Made by a program: the position numbers and the translations under genes | Part shown: positions 11,901-26,197 of the stretch, piece after piece | Layout of the letters: each line of letters starts with the position of its first letter | Position numbering within the stretch: position 1 is the first letter of the stretch | NCBI RefSeq assembly: GCF_020184175.1 | Contig: NC_065530.1 | Span: 15,229,260-15,293,259, forward strand | Length of the DNA: 64,000 bases | Direction: 5' to 3' | Origin: Aphis gossypii | Taxonomy: Eukaryota; Arthropoda; Insecta; Hemiptera; Aphididae | Notes under the pieces: generated by a model | The model's input: only the letters and a program-made list of their open reading frames with translations | Told to the model about the DNA's origin: nothing | Databases searched by the model: none

Positions 11901-14900
11901 TAGACCGTTTTTTTACGGTCTTCGAGAGTAAATATCAAACCGTACAATGACACCGATTTACAGTGTTTAATATTGTAATAATAATACGAGTATTAACGAA
12001 GTCGACGATCGTTTAAAATTTTGAATCGAGATATCTGCGCATACACGATCCACACTCTATGCGTATGTATATTACAAATTTCAATATACATATTAATATA
12101 TTTAATATTATTATATGCACAATTAAACAAAACGTATAGCCAATTAAGTTAATTAAACAACAATTCGATTCAGACAATTATTCGATTAACCGTTTAAACT
12201 TAACAATTTTTAAATTATAATTTTGTGCACGTGTTACTATTATTAACAAAAATTACATATTGACGTTCATTATTTTAGTTTTCAATTTATAAACCATGCG
12301 CTGTATCTCGCTACAGAGGTTTTGTTTGAATATCTATATATACAAGTATACAACATTGAACATACAATCCAATCACTCGAGTAAGGTATCAACTCCAAGT
12401 CAAGGAAAAGTGCGAATGATTCCACAATTCAAAAATATGATAAATACTATACTACACTATATGCTTTGAATAATATTATATTATAGAAAAAAAAACAATA
12501 AACTAGAAAAGCGATTCACGATATAGTTAAAAATTCACTTAAGTTTTTCTTTTTACACCAATAAATATTAATGTTTGATTTATTATCATTTTCTATGAGA
12601 CTATAATAATAATCATCCTTTGTTATAAAATATTATCTATTTTTTTTCGGTAAGTTTTCATTTTTTTATACTTATTACTTATTGTATTTTATTGAACACA
12701 AATTGAAGATATCATTTTCTCAATGAAAAAAAGTTTTGCTGGTAAATACTTGTTGTTTTTCAAGCACTCAAAAAATGATTAATATTTCCCGTTACAAGCC
12801 AGTGTCCACGTGGCACACACTCACACTCATTACGAATGCACGATTAAACACCCGAGAAAATTGTTTTTTATATAATGGGTACCTTTTCTCTGATATTCCT
12901 GAAACCTAAGCGTAATAAATATATACGTACATATAATATGCATAACTAATTATTTTTAATCGCGTGTAAAAATATGATAATAGTTTTGACAAAAGCGTAT
13001 CAACTACCAACTATTATTATATGTACTGTTATACCTAATACTATTATATATTTTTGACATACTTTGTTTATATTTGAAAAATGTTTAATTAGATATAAAT
13101 ATCTAAGCAATACAGTAAGTTGTTTTATTATATAGAATTTCTATAATTTATAGAATCTAAATGAGCTTTAATCAAATTCAAATGTTATTTACTCAATAGT
13201 CATCGAAGAGAATTGTATAAAAACAAAAACATATTATTATTTTTTTTATGCAACATTTTGAAATATTATAATTTTGTGATTAATCTTTATAATATTGTAT
13301 TCATATAATAATAATATGTATGGCTTAAAAGTTTGACAGTGCATAATTGGTAAACTAATTTAGTAAAACTTTAAAGTTTTTGAGAAAGTTCTATATTTTA
13401 TTCCAAATTGCAATAAACACATTATACAACTAGGTAAAAAACGTATTTAAAATGTATGCAACACTGACTATATAGTTACAAATACGCATGATACTAGATT
13501 ACAATATTTATATGTTGATTAAAAATGAGAAATTACGAAGTGTATCTACATTTCAATAAATCGTACCTAATCATAATAATGATTATAATTCCTAGTTATT
13601 TCCATCGTCAAATTAAATTAAGTAGGTTTTAAATCTATAGTTAAATCTATAATTGCGTTACAGGTTATATTTATTTATATGTTACTGGTTAGGACCACGT
13701 GAGTATAAGAAATCGTTCATATATAGCTATATAATATAATTTATATACATATATAAATAAAACTCGCTCTAACATTCTATATAAGTACAGCTGTTCCGAA
13801 TTAAACTAAAAAATTCTAAATCACGAACTAATTTGGTGTTTGTCCGAACTCTTGAATGTAATTATTTTTTATTTTATATTCGACCGTCAAAATTAACGCA
13901 CACTCAAGCTCGTGAATTTGTAGCAATATTAATTCACTCTATACATATATAAGGTCCACAAAGGCCTCTACAGATTAAAAATAAATGGGGAAAAAACCAT
14001 TTACTAAGAAACATTGCAAGTGCATAAAGGCTGGTATAAAACCTGAGTTGGGATGCAATTATTATTATATTTCTGATTTACTAGGTCGTTTCGAATACTA
14101 TAATAATTGGACGTAAAAAAAATTAAATTTAAAAAAACGCAAAATCGTGGAGAAGCGGTAATTCGGCAACAGCAAAAAAAAAATACATATATTTACACAC
14201 ATAAAAATGGGTACCAGAACGTAATTACAACTCAAAGATAATAAGAAGCAATTCAGTGAATTTATGTAGCTTGTTATGAAATTAAATTAGTATATAATAT
14301 TAACACATTTAATACAAAATAGAACAAGACTGAGCGATTGCAACGAGGTTCCGCGATGACTTCTGCAACTAGTGCATCTACTTAATAACAATATTAAAGT
14401 GTAAAGTATTAATAGTGTATGGGAGTTTAGGACAGATGTTTTTTTCATACATTATTTGTATCTTGTACTTACAATATATATTATATATGAAAATGCAACC
14501 TAATCACGCGATATGGTATTAACTCCTAGACTCTCGGCCGGCAACGGACTTAGAGAGAGCAATTTACTAATAACCTGCATTGCCATCGCGGTCGTAAAAA
14601 AATACTTCTGAAACATAAATCTTACAATATTAAAACATATACGATGATTTTTCAAATATAATTGAAAAGCTAATTAGTTGAGAAACGCAATACAAAACAA
14701 AAACCAAATTCTTAAAATAGGATGTAATGACCTAATATAGAGGTATGACATTTATATAATAACATTTTATAGTAATTAGTTTTGAAACTCACACTAAAAA
14801 TCAAGTTAGGTTTGAACATCAGGACATTGAACACGTTAAATAAATTCAATAGTATTTAACTTTTAATCCTTTGCTCTTTAGTCTAATTACACAATATAAT

Positions 14901-17900
14901 ATAATTTAAATCTACATTAACTTTAATATTTAACATATAATTAAATTAATTAGTTTCAACCTATCAACATGACTAATAAATAGATATTATGCTAATCTAA
15001 TGAAAAAATCATAGTAGCTAATAAGTTATAAGTATAGCAATTACATACACTACAATCATGAATCAATAAATTAAAATTTAAGAGTTTAAGACTAAATTTA
15101 CTGATAACATATTCTTGAATTTTGAATAAATTATTTTTGCTATTTCAACCAGGTATTAGGTATTATAATTTATAATATTTATTGATGAAGTATTGAACAT
15201 CAGAACATATATAATAGCGTTTCTATTATTAATATTTAACTACATATTACTTATTAACTCCTGGTGTCTACTGACCTATCGACTATCGCTATGATCTTTC
15301 TGATATTGTATTATTATAAATAATAATAAATATTAATATTATATTGTATTTATCATAATTTATGTTATAGCTTACATTGTGTACGCATTTATATACACGA
15401 GTATTATACATTTATACACGTAGGTGTATAAAGTGTAAAAATATAAATATAATATAATATATGGCATTTATACGGTGAAATCGTACATTTCTTGAAGTTG
15501 ATGTCTACTTCATAAAATATAATATCTATTTAATGAAAAAAACGGTTTTCTATACTATATTGACAATTTGTTTGACTTTAAAAAAACCATTTCTCTAATG
15601 AATTTAAGTGTATCCTTATTGTGTAATATCTTATTTTTTTATTTGAATATATTATGTTTATTAATAATATATGACATAAGCACATTTACTTTTTATTAGT
15701 TATCTTATGATTATTATTTTATAAGTAATTAATTGAATACTATGTTCTAAACAATATTATATTAATATATAACAATAACTTATTTTAAATAAGGTTTGCA
15801 TAAAATTAGAGTACCAAATGTTGAATAAAATTGTATACATAATAGAAATGGAACGAAAAACACGGGAAAATATTGGTCGCGTGTTACGGGTGCCGTACTG
15901 CTGTAGTAACAAGCCGACTGACTTTCTTGAAAGTTGAAAGTCATATTTGTCGCATTGTACGTTGTTTCAATAAATATAATTTTGGTTTTGATTAATTTTA
16001 GTACGTAAAATATAATGTAAATTAATTTCGATAAGTTGTAACTTGTAGGTATACCTATGCATTTATACTATAAAATTATTCAAATAATTAAATCAATACC
16101 TTATTTTACCAAGTAATTATTAAATATTATTATATTAATATAGCAATAGTCATATTGTACCTATACTCTATAGTAATAAATAATAATATTAATTAACATG
16201 AAAAAAAAAATTAATTAATAAAATATTATAAAAAATATTATATAACAAAATTGTAGTATGCAAAATTTATAAATGTACTTAATTTTATCCACTTCACAAA
16301 AAGATACAAACAAATATAATGTATAAACGTTATTTTGACTAAATGAATATATTTTATTAAAGATTACACTATAGGGTGTGACATTTATTATTTATAAATA
16401 TAATAGTAGCTTAAGAATCACGAAGGGATCAGCATTTCAAATCCTAAACCTTTTGGACCTATTATTGTTTTTATTTTTGAACAATAAATAATGATATTTT
16501 TTCCCATTGAATTTATGAAATCAAATTCACCAAGATGATTTAAAAACGAGATTAATATTTATTATAAGTCTGCCGACTGCAGCAGTAAGTCGGTTCAGTT
16601 GTTTAGCACTGACTGCAGCTTTTACAATCTGCGCACGATTGTATATCTATGAGCGAACAAACACCACTAATATAGTGACATCATATGCGGATGCATCTAG
16701 CTAGTATACCTAGGTACATATTATATGTATAAGATACTCCTCAACCGTCGATCCGATAGTAATTTTCGAGGTCAATATACTCCTATATATATATATTTAG
16801 ACACAATACACCCCAAGTAAATATTAATAAGGGTGTACAAGTACAAAATGGTACACTTATCTCAAGTTATCTGTATGGCATCGTTCGATCTACCGTGAAA
16901 ATCGAACTACGGACGTTCCGGCCATTTGCGCACAAGCTTCCTGTTATATAATGTTTACAAATATATATATATATATATATATATATTAAATTTATAATAT
17001 GTAAGTCCTATTAATACTACTAAAAGCCTAAAAGGGAATATACAATGTGAGGGTGTAGTGGTGAAATGAGAAGAGACAAATTGTTTTTCAGCCATCAAAC
17101 TTTTTTGTACCATTCAAAACAATATATAGTATATACAAGTCACAAGCGTGTAATGTGTATAAAGCTTAATATATTATATATGATATATATTGCCTACGCA
17201 CTACATGCAGGAGTGCCCGTATAAATTCAGTACTGTGGGTACAAAATTAATCTGAAACTACCTCCGGAACTTATCTTCTACTCTATGGCTATAGAGAGAA
17301 GTATAAATTACCAATCTCCCTCGACGACCATAGTGCCATAGTGTTAAACCAATTTAAAATAATTATTGATGATATTTCTACATTTTGACCCCAAATATTA
17401 AATTAAAAAATCATATTATTATTATCTATATACGCCATACGGATGTAAAAAAATCGTTGTTTATTTTATGATCATAATTAACACTGTTTTGATTTATGAA
17501 CCCTTTGAATTTAATGACCAACTAATAGAATTTAATATAAATTATAATGATACGCCTGATAGGGGAATGTGGGTTGGCCTGGTGTAAGACGGGACAAGCG
17601 ATTTCTTCCAGAGACCAAAGTTAGCGATATAACCACGAATATAAGTTTGGAAATATTCTTTAAAATATTTTATGATGATAAATGAGATTATAATATGAAA
17701 ATAAATCAGTAATTACTGATATTAGATATTAATAATGTAAATAGAAACCGTGTTTTTTAAATTTCATCAACAAGTGACTTACATAATATACAATACGAAA
17801 AAACTAATCAATTAAGTAGAAATAATTAGCTACTTTTTAATTTATCAATTTTAAAAAAACTTAACGTGTTCACTTATTGTACAACTTATTTAAATTTTAC

Positions 17901-18166
17901 CCAAAATAAATACAGTTTTCAATTTTGAAGATTCAATTTAAATGATGAGGGGCATAAATGAAACATTTCATATAAAGTATAATGTAAAACATAATGCCTC
18001 CTGTTATTAAATATTCAGAAACAACTTAAACATTTAAAACAAACTAACTGTACATAACTTTTTAATAAGTAATAAACTAATAACTATTATACCTGAAATT
18101 GGCTATACAACTAAAAGTAATTAAAACTTATAAAATTATAAGAAATATCATAAAAGGAATGTTAAA
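11900..18166. other. Very AT-rich DNA, no gene recognised
   Basis: About 6 kb with no open frame of note. Slightly GC-richer scraps lie at 14520-14590, 15850-15960 (CGGGTGCCGTACTGCTG) and 16560-16640 (CTGCCGACTGCAGCAG), none identified. Confidence 0.6.
16961..16986. repeat. (AT)13 microsatellite
   Basis: Thirteen AT dinucleotides in a row. Confidence 0.95.
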
Positions 18167-18960
18167 GGTTCTGAACGGAGCGATAGACATATTTGTTTTA
18201 CAATTATAAGTATATACGATATCAACTTTATAGGAGCAATAAAAACATTTCAATACACTACTTTGATGGTGGTTACTAGTATAAAAATGGATTTATAAAT
18301 ATCTAGATAAATATATTTTTTCAAAAATAAAGAATTCCAAATAGGTACTCACTTACCAAAACAATCGGAAGAACTAAAAAATAAAGTTACAAAACACAGG
18401 AATAATTATTTACGCAACACCTGCAATTGTCGAAAAAATTGATACTTTATATTTGTTGTAATTTAAGCTTGAGTACAAATACCATAAAATAAAGACACTT
18501 AAAATTTTTACTATGCTAAAATTATATTAATGTTTCATAGAATAATTTATAGACATTTTAAATTGTCTCCTTCATTTAGTTTTTTTTATATAAATTATGA
18601 TAATTAATATTTATCTCATAAGTTAAAACTTCTAAAGTTTAATACAAGATTCTGATAAGTTGTTATTATATCAATATAAAAATTAGATAAAATTAATTAT
18701 AAGAATACATTAAGGACACATATTTATAAGCATTTAGATTTGACAAAATTCGTCAACACCACTAAAATGATGTTTAATGATATTTAATTATGATAAAAAT
18801 TAGATAGAATTAGATACATTATGATAGAAAAATATACAATTTACAATATTAATATCTAAAACTTAGAAATTTAATATAAGACTTATCATTGGTTATATGA
18901 TTACGGTAATTTAAAAACACTACTAATACACATAATCCAACATTTTTTTTTTTTAGACAT
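18167..18960 (+). repeat. Degenerate copy of the composite repeat
   Basis: GGTTCTGAACGGAG at 18167-18180 is the family's start motif, and TATAAGAATACATTAAGGACAC followed by GACAAAATTCGTCAA (near 18700-18750) matches an internal part of the unit at 35.5 kb. The remainder is strongly decayed, so the right boundary is a guess. Confidence 0.5.
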
Positions 18961-19593
18961 TTGAATGTCAGTTACAATTATAGAGACCTACCTACTCAAT
19001 ACAAGAAACACGCTCCTTATAATTTAGTTTAGGTACCTACACATTTATAATTGTTAACTGAAATATAAAAAAAATATTTTGACATTTGTAAATAATTACG
19101 TTATGGTTTTTATCTTCATTAATTTTACCCCATTTTAAATAATGACGAGGACATTTTTAAACTTTTAAAAAATTGTTTTATTATTGCATTAATACAAATT
19201 ATGTCTTTTCAAGAAATATTTTTTAGCACATAAGAATTTTATCTTTTGAATGATATAATAATAGAATGTTGGTAAATAAATGAATATTTTATATATTAGG
19301 TGACCCATCATGCACTGGTCCGATGTTCCTATACTTTATAATTTATATGTTCAAAAACAAACTTAAATCAGTTAAATCTATAATGACAGGTTTTATAACC
19401 TAATGCTATAAATTTCAGTGCGCTGAACTGAATAATGAAATATTATTTTATTAATTCTAACCAAAGTTCAATACTTAAAAAATTGAATTTTAAATATATA
19501 TACATATTTTTGGTTGAGTGACAACCATTCACTTAGGGGTAAGTTAACAAACCTCTCTATACTTAAAATTGTCTGTAAAAACATTGGACATGT

Positions 19594-19609
19594 CACACAC
19601 ACACACACA
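19594..19609. repeat. (CA)8 microsatellite
   Basis: Eight CA dinucleotides in a row. Confidence 0.95.
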
Positions 19610-19999
19610 TAATATACATTTAACATAATATGTTAATAAATAAATCAACATATTAAGTATTTATTATTTTTTTTTTTGTCACGATAATATGTTGTATAAA
19701 AACATTATTTTGAAAAATCCAATCATTCGCCAAAATAATGAAACTTACAGTGACTCAGGGTTGAAAATCACTTGCGTATTATGTTGTTTTGCACTTATTA
19801 AAATAAAATGAATAATTCTAAATAATTTATCTGGTAACAATAAAAGTAAACAAATAACATTTGAAAATATTCAATTACCTAATGATAAAATCCCAAAATA
19901 AAATCATGTTGGTTTTAAAATATTTTTTGTGGGGTTGAATAAATGTTTAAATTCTCAATAAACTCAAAAAGCTAATATTAGTTTTTTTAGAAAATACAT

Positions 20000-20530
20000 A
20001 AAATACACATTACTGCTTTGTAATATCCAGCCAGATGCGCTTTTTGCAAAAGAAGCCACCCAGCCAATTTCAAAGGTTAAGATTTTGCAAACTATTAAAA
20101 TAATATATTTACACTTTGCCAGCTCGCAAACGTCCAACCATCTTTAATAAGATAAACCGCATGCCGTCTACCAAGACAATAAAGTTTGGCAAAATCATTA
20201 TATCAAAAATCTCATCGATCGCAAACTCTGTACGCATAACTACGTTGCAAGTGCCTCTCCACATAAATTCCGGTAGATTTTTCTTACTGCGTATCTAATA
20301 TAATAAATAGTAAATTATTGATTTTTATAAAGGACAATCGATAAGACTGACTAATATATAAGATTAATTTAAATCCCCAAATAAGATATTGTCGACTAGA
20401 TCCCCTAGACCCTGTCAATTGAATTTCACTGTGTTATTTAAATCATAGGGATCCATTTGGACGGGATCTAGGTGGCCGTTCACCAACGCGTAGAGGTATA
20501 TCATAAAGTATCATATCTCCTCCGGGTCTG
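20000..20530 (-). pseudogene. Possible decayed retroelement (gag-like) fragment
   Basis: The minus strand of 20116-20298 is open and reads FMWRGTCNVVMRTEFAIDE, then PNFIVLVDG and LLKMVGRLRAGKV. Further 5' on that strand (about 20340-20510) are patches such as YALVNGHLDPVQMDPYDLN interrupted by stops. The local base composition is more balanced than the surroundings. The flavour is that of a mobile-element polyprotein, but the family is not certain. Confidence 0.3.
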
Positions 20531-20599
20531 CAGCATAATATTAACTAAGATATAGGTAATATTACAATAAAAAATGGCAACATTAAGAATATTTTAATT

Positions 20600-21690
20600 G
20601 AAAATAATGATTGAATATTTTTTTTTTTTTTTGTAAAAGATAGTTATCTGAAGACGAATTATAAACAATACAACATGTAACAGAAATGACAAAAAAAAAT
20701 AACAACTTCGCGTATTTTCATCACATACCTATTCTTATAACATCACGATAATAGGTACCTAATACACTACACTCAAAATTCCACTTTTAGAATCGATGAA
20801 CAATTAGTGATATTATAAAGATATTAGTTAAGTATTTTACATGAATAATAATAATATACCTATATAACGCTTAAAAATTCCACTTTTAAAATAGGTAGAT
20901 GGACTACGAATGATATAAAGATATTAGTTAAGTATTTTTTTGGAATGTCTAGAGCCAGTGGTTTTCAAAATGTTATTACACACGACACACTGTAAACTTA
21001 AAAAAATGTTCACGGCACACTGACCCTTTTTTAGATGAACAAAATTGTTTTGAATTAATTATTAATTTATTTTCTTATATCACAATTCAATGTAATCGAT
21101 AATTTATGGAAAAACCGCGGCACCCAGTTTGAAAACCACTGGACTCTAGATGTTTTAATAACATTTTAATGTTTAATCAATTTAGATTATATTTTTTTTT
21201 TTGAAATTGTTATCTAAAGACAAAATAATGCAACATTCAACAATAAAAGATAATAACAAAAAATATAAATCCACATGTAGTCTACATCATATTAACATTA
21301 CGATATTAGTATAATATATTACATTATTACACCCAAAATTCCACTTTTAGAATCGATAAACAATATTAGTGATATTATAAAGATATTATTAGTTAAGTAT
21401 TTTACGTGAACAATAATATATATGCCGCCTAAAAAAATCCACTTTTAAAATACATGGATTACGAATGATATAAATATATTAGTTAAGTATTTTTTTGAAA
21501 TGTCTAGACGTTTTAATAACATTTTAATGCTTTTTGGGTTTTTTTTATAGTTATCTAATGACGAATTCCGATTTCCAAAATAAAGCAATATAAAATTGAA
21601 AAAAAAATTATAACAAAAAACACAACTCTTGCATGTCACATATTCTGATATTTATATAAAATATGTTAATAACAAAATTAGGTATTAGAG
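20600..21690. repeat. Tandem array, unit about 340-370 bp, at least two and a half copies
   Basis: Anchors recur: TAGTTATCT at 20641, about 21207 and 21547; CAAAATTCCACTTTTAGAAT near 20773 and near 21334; GTTAAGTATTTTTTTG at about 20927 and 21483. After removing the hAT insertion and its duplication, the first spacing is about 369 bp and the second about 340 bp. Each unit also holds an inner repeat: CCACTTTTA followed about 40 bp later by TATAAAGATATTAGTTAAG, twice per unit with small variations. No coding capacity. Confidence 0.85.
20956..21144. mobile_element. hAT-type MITE (about 189 bp) inserted in a tandem repeat unit
   Basis: CAGTGGTTTTCAAA at the left and TTTGAAAACCACTG at the right are perfect 14-bp inverted ends. 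The flanks TCTAGAGC (20948-20955) and TCTAGATG (21145-21152) agree in six of eight bases, and the matching empty site in the next repeat unit is TCTAGACG (21503-21510). Three extra bases (GAC) sit between the right end and its flank. Confidence 0.8.
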
Positions 21691-22399
21691 TAAAGGAGTA
21701 AAGGTAGTAAAGGAACGAATTTTGAAGCCATTTTTTTTTCTTTTGTTCTGGAACAAAGCTGTGAGCTATAAATTGGATTTATACTATACTTAGAAACAAA
21801 TGTATGAAATTGTACTTTGTTTTTTTGTATTTTAATATTTTTGGAGTATTTTTTTTTCTTTTAAGTACCTAACATTTAATAATGTTTTTCTGAGTACGTT
21901 TTTATTAAACGATTTAAACGTATTTTAAAGGTTCAAAGGTTAATAATTATTTTTGTTTGAAAATTTAAAAACAATTTTAATATTCGACCAATTCAACCAA
22001 CATAGGTACTTAGATCATATTGTAACTATTATTCAATTTATTTTTATAAAATATCTTGAACAGAATAAATTAATTTACAAATTAACTGTGGAAAAAGAAA
22101 AATATAGTAGGCTTGTGAACAGAAATTTATTTTAATATAATAATTTTTTTTAAATTATTTAATAAGCTATAATGGTTTAAATTTAATACGATTTTTTAAG
22201 GTTTTTTGGATGAGTTTTAAAACTTATTTGCTTTATTATAAGTGTTTTTCTTTTGGTTTTTATAGCTTCATTGCTTTAAAATTCGTACTCTAGTTATTAC
22301 TGATTATAAATTATAATAATATTACTTATATATAATTTAGGTACACATACACGAATACACGATAAGAATACAAAAAAAAATACTATATTGAATCATTAC

Positions 22400-22810
22400 A
22401 TAATAAAATTAAAAAATTAATACGACATGAATGACAATCGTCCATAGATCGGATTTGTTTCGTCGTTGGTTTTATAACTGTGTGCGTCGTGTGCCTAACC
22501 GTGACGCGTGTTATATCTACGTCAAAGGCCGGAACTTTGCAGTTTGTACAGTATTTTCCACCGCAGTTCATAAGTCGCATGTTTCACAGTGTTTGCTTTC
22601 GAATTCAAAATGAATTGTTTTAAAATATTGGACGAGTAGACATACGCGGTATTTTCATTTGCGTCGGAAAACGCCGGTGAACTTGCATTTTATAGTGAAC
22701 TCCGAAATTATAAAAACGCAAACTCCTAATTATAAAACGTTTTAAATTATGTGGAGCTATACTAATGGAAACGCTGAGCATAGCTCCGGCCCTAGACATC
22801 ATAATAATTA
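22400..22810. other. CpG-richer segment with short frames on both strands
   Basis: Open frames of about 60 codons exist on both strands (22431-22613 plus; 22383-22580 and 22620-22802 minus) with no recognisable domain. CG content is raised (GTGCGTCGTGTGCC, ACGCGTG). It could be a first-exon or promoter area. Confidence 0.3.
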
Positions 22811-22832
22811 ATAATTACATGTTTACATGCAA

Positions 22833-23330
22833 TACAGGGTGAATATCACCGTTCACTAAGGATGCTCACTCATACTCATAACTACATAACTTTAATAATG
22901 CGCATTCTTTCAAACTGTGATTTTTGGAATTTTTAAATATACTAATTACTAAAATACCATATTATAACCTATATAGGTTTAGGTACATAGATTGTTTATA
23001 CCATACAAAGAGTCTTTTGTTGGCGATAACAAACTTATATTTTTTGAATGAGAATCACCCTTTTTACAGTAAATTGCTTAGAAAATGATTGTTTTTAGAA
23101 ATTTTGATGTAATTTTTAAAATATTCAACTTTGTCTTTTTAAACTAAAAATAATAAGTCTATGATAATGAGTTAAAAAGATATGGAGGTTATGGTAATTT
23201 GAACAATTTAATAACTGTACAAAATTTTATATTATAATTTCACTTTCAACTTTTGAAGGTATTTTTCAACAGGCCTTATAGTTAAGACCAACATTTTATT
23301 TTAATTACCAAGAGAAAATAAATCATTTAA
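22833..23330 (+). repeat. Dispersed TACAGGGTGA-type repeat, copy 2
   Basis: Opens TACAGGGTGAATATCACCG and ACTAAGGATGCTCACTC, and later has GAGAATCACCCTTTTTACAG then AAATTGCTTAGAAAATG, matching copy 1 in order. TACAAGGTGATTT at about 54626 and the reverse form GATCACCTTGTA near 62140 may be further ends of the same family. Confidence 0.5.
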
Positions 23331-23559
23331 CTTAAAACTGATTATAATATTAAATTATTATATTATTAATAATATGTCTATAATTCGCGTATCGAATGAC
23401 GAGGGCTAAGCCCCCTTCAATGCTCACCCTCAAATCCGCCTACGTGCGTGCCAATGTATTCATATATGGTACGTATATTTTGTATGTATAATATACAAGG
23501 TCGTGTTAAAAAACTTCAAAAATAGATAAAAGGTCAAGTCCAAAAGTATAATAATTGTT

Positions 23560-24260
23560 CTACCCACGAATTTGTTCGACGTGCACGCTCGTGTAATATT
23601 AATATTGTATGATACATACACGCGCGGTCCTATATGACAATGACGCCATGACGGTTATACTTATTCTACTATACTATTAATAATAATAGTATAATATATT
23701 AATATGTATATAATACGTTTATAATATCGGACGCCAAACGAGTTCATCCACGAGGTGAACGTTTCGCGGCGGAATCGCGAACGCGCATACGAATATAGCC
23801 GCCGTAGCCGCAACGACCCACTGGCAGTATTGACTTAACAATGGACACACTTTTTAAGGCTCGTACAATGGCACACGCCTACGTCGGAAGATATACATAT
23901 ATATATATCGCTCGCACAAACCGACGTTTAATTCGAATTTCAAAAGAGGTACCGTACAGTGTTATAAGTCAGTTACAATGTTACACGTATAATTTATTTA
24001 TACATACGTATATGGTACCTATATAGAGCCGGTCAGATCGTGTTATTGTATAGTAAATTAACGAACGAAAAATAAATAAACTTGCCCCGATTCGTGTTTC
24101 GTATCCATTCATCAGTGACCATCACGACCGAACGGACTCTATTTGAAAACGAGTAGTCAATAAGCTACTGCGTAATTCTGTAGGCGCACTGCGGTGCATC
24201 CGGCATCGCTTACGTATAGGTACATCCCCTGACACTGTATAGTAGGTGCTAAGAAATGGT
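23560..24260 (+). promoter_or_regulatory. CpG-rich block with initiator-like TCAGT motifs
   Basis: Raised CpG (GTTTCGCGGCGGAATCGCG, GCCGCCGTAGCCGCAACG near 23760-23812). TCAGTTACA near 23969 and TCAGTGACC at 24112 match the arthropod initiator core. It could be a promoter with non-coding first exon(s). The only ATG-started frame is short and unconvincing. Confidence 0.35.
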
Positions 24261-24279
24261 TTTACGCCTGCAGTAGATA

Positions 24280-26115
24280 CTCAGCTAAAGCAGGAGTCTA
24301 ATCATACTAAAAAATAATTATGTCCCTCATTGTTTTGTTGGGTTTTTGTTTTTTTTTTTTTTTTTACAAAACACAACACGACTAATTTTCGTTGTATGTG
24401 TAATAATAAATTATGTTATCATAGTACTCTCAATAATTAATATGATCGTATCATTATTCATTAATCATTATCATAGACGACATAAACTATAGGCTACAAA
24501 CTACTTATCAGTGAGATATAATTTTTTTAAACATAAATACCTACCGTATTTTTTTATTCATAAAAAAAAATAATTAAATATATAATATTTAATTTATATA
24601 AATAATTTTGATATTTATATACTAGGTATGTAGTTATAAATAAAAATATATATAATCGAATATGACTTGATTTGTCGCTATGGTTATTGAACTAATGAAA
24701 TAGTTTATCATTCTAGAAAAAAAAATAACGAAGGTGAATATACTTAGTGAATTTGTGGAAATAAGGATCGAATAAGCAATTTGGTTTGGAAAAAAATAGT
24801 CGATAACATATTATAATATTATAAGTCATTTAGTCATCGAGTAGTATACATTGGTTGTAATAAAGATGATTTGTAAATAGATGACAGATAACATTATATA
24901 TATTACGAAAATTTACAATCAGTAGTTAATTAATAATTATATACAATACATAACAGTAATGGATATACATAAACATATACATAGTCATAGTGTAAAATAA
25001 CACAAAAACTAAAAAGCATATGATGAGATAAGTCGTCAAGGAGATATTTTAACTGTATTAATATTATATAAATTAAGCACGTTATAACTGTACTATTTTA
25101 TTATTACTACCTATTTTATTTACCGTGTTGATGTGCCACGTACAAAATCGTATTTATTAGTTATTACTATTATACTTACGATCGAACATCGTTTATTTAT
25201 TTTGAACTTGGCTGTACCCATATCGCGAACCATATTAAAATAAAAATCGTGGGATGAGAGAGAAAAACCCATGAACGCGGTTATTATAAATTTATAAATT
25301 GTAATAATAATAATAATAGTACACATTAGCATTATTATAGCTTTGCGTTATTTCATGCATGCACCGCATTCATATACGATATACGTGCGAACGAAGAAAA
25401 AATATCCATTTGAATAAATTATACTCGTTAGTTGTTACCGTTAATCGTCTCTATAAGACTGCAAATAACTATTATAATAAGGCATGTAGCGAAATTAATT
25501 CAAGAATCTATACTCTATTACTCTTCCCCACGACAGTCTTATGGAACAGTTTAAAATAATATTTTTGTGGTGATTTTTAACGTCTGAAAGATCATAGATC
25601 AATATAAAAATTTAACTGTTTACTTATACTCTACAACTATAATATTACATATAATTCAGTGATCAACAATAAATATTTTTAGTGGGCCTATTTTTAGGAA
25701 ACCAACAAATTGTTGGGTACCAATGTACCATGAAAATTGAATGTACCTAAATCAATTATCAAACCAAAATAAAAAAATAAAATAAAAATTAATATAAACG
25801 TAGTTTAAAAATTCCAAAATAACAATTTAGAAAATAAATTACCCGTCTCCTGACTAGTTCGTTCGCGGGCCATCATTTAGTGACCTGCAATGACTAATAT
25901 ACTGATTGTACCTATATAGTCAGTACTTATGCACGAACACTTTTGAAACTTTCAATAAATGATCTGCACACTGTGACATTGTCATTTTGATCTCACAAAT
26001 CACGCAATATATTTGTATAATTATATTACAATTATAAATAATACTAAAAATATAATGTATAAATCAGTATAATATGCTATACAATAATGAACCTCGAGAT
26101 TCTATTAACTTTCAG
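24280..26115. other. AT-rich DNA without recognisable gene
   Basis: Only chance frames (for example 25120-25332 minus and 25359-25559 plus). A patch at 25670-25880, with GTGGGCC and GTTCGCGGGCC, resembles degraded hAT-type sequence, but ends are not clear. Confidence 0.55.
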
Positions 26116-26197
26116 TGTTCGAGAATTATGGACATTTATACAAAAGGAGAAGATTATTATCACGAAGTTTTGCTCAACATGGCTGCTCAAATGATGG
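26116..26197 (+). CDS. Isolated exon-like segment, 82 nt, unknown gene
   Basis: A good acceptor (TTAACTTTCAG) and donor (ATGG|GTAGGT) enclose an open frame containing ATG at 26128 and reading MDIYTKGEDYYHEVLLNMA and onward. It may be a first coding exon, ending in phase 1. A different frame is also open, so the peptide is not certain. No family is recognised. Confidence 0.35.

Noticed and set aside
21445..21639. 64-codon minus-strand frame
   Set aside because: It lies in the tandem array and the equivalent frame is broken in the neighbouring unit.
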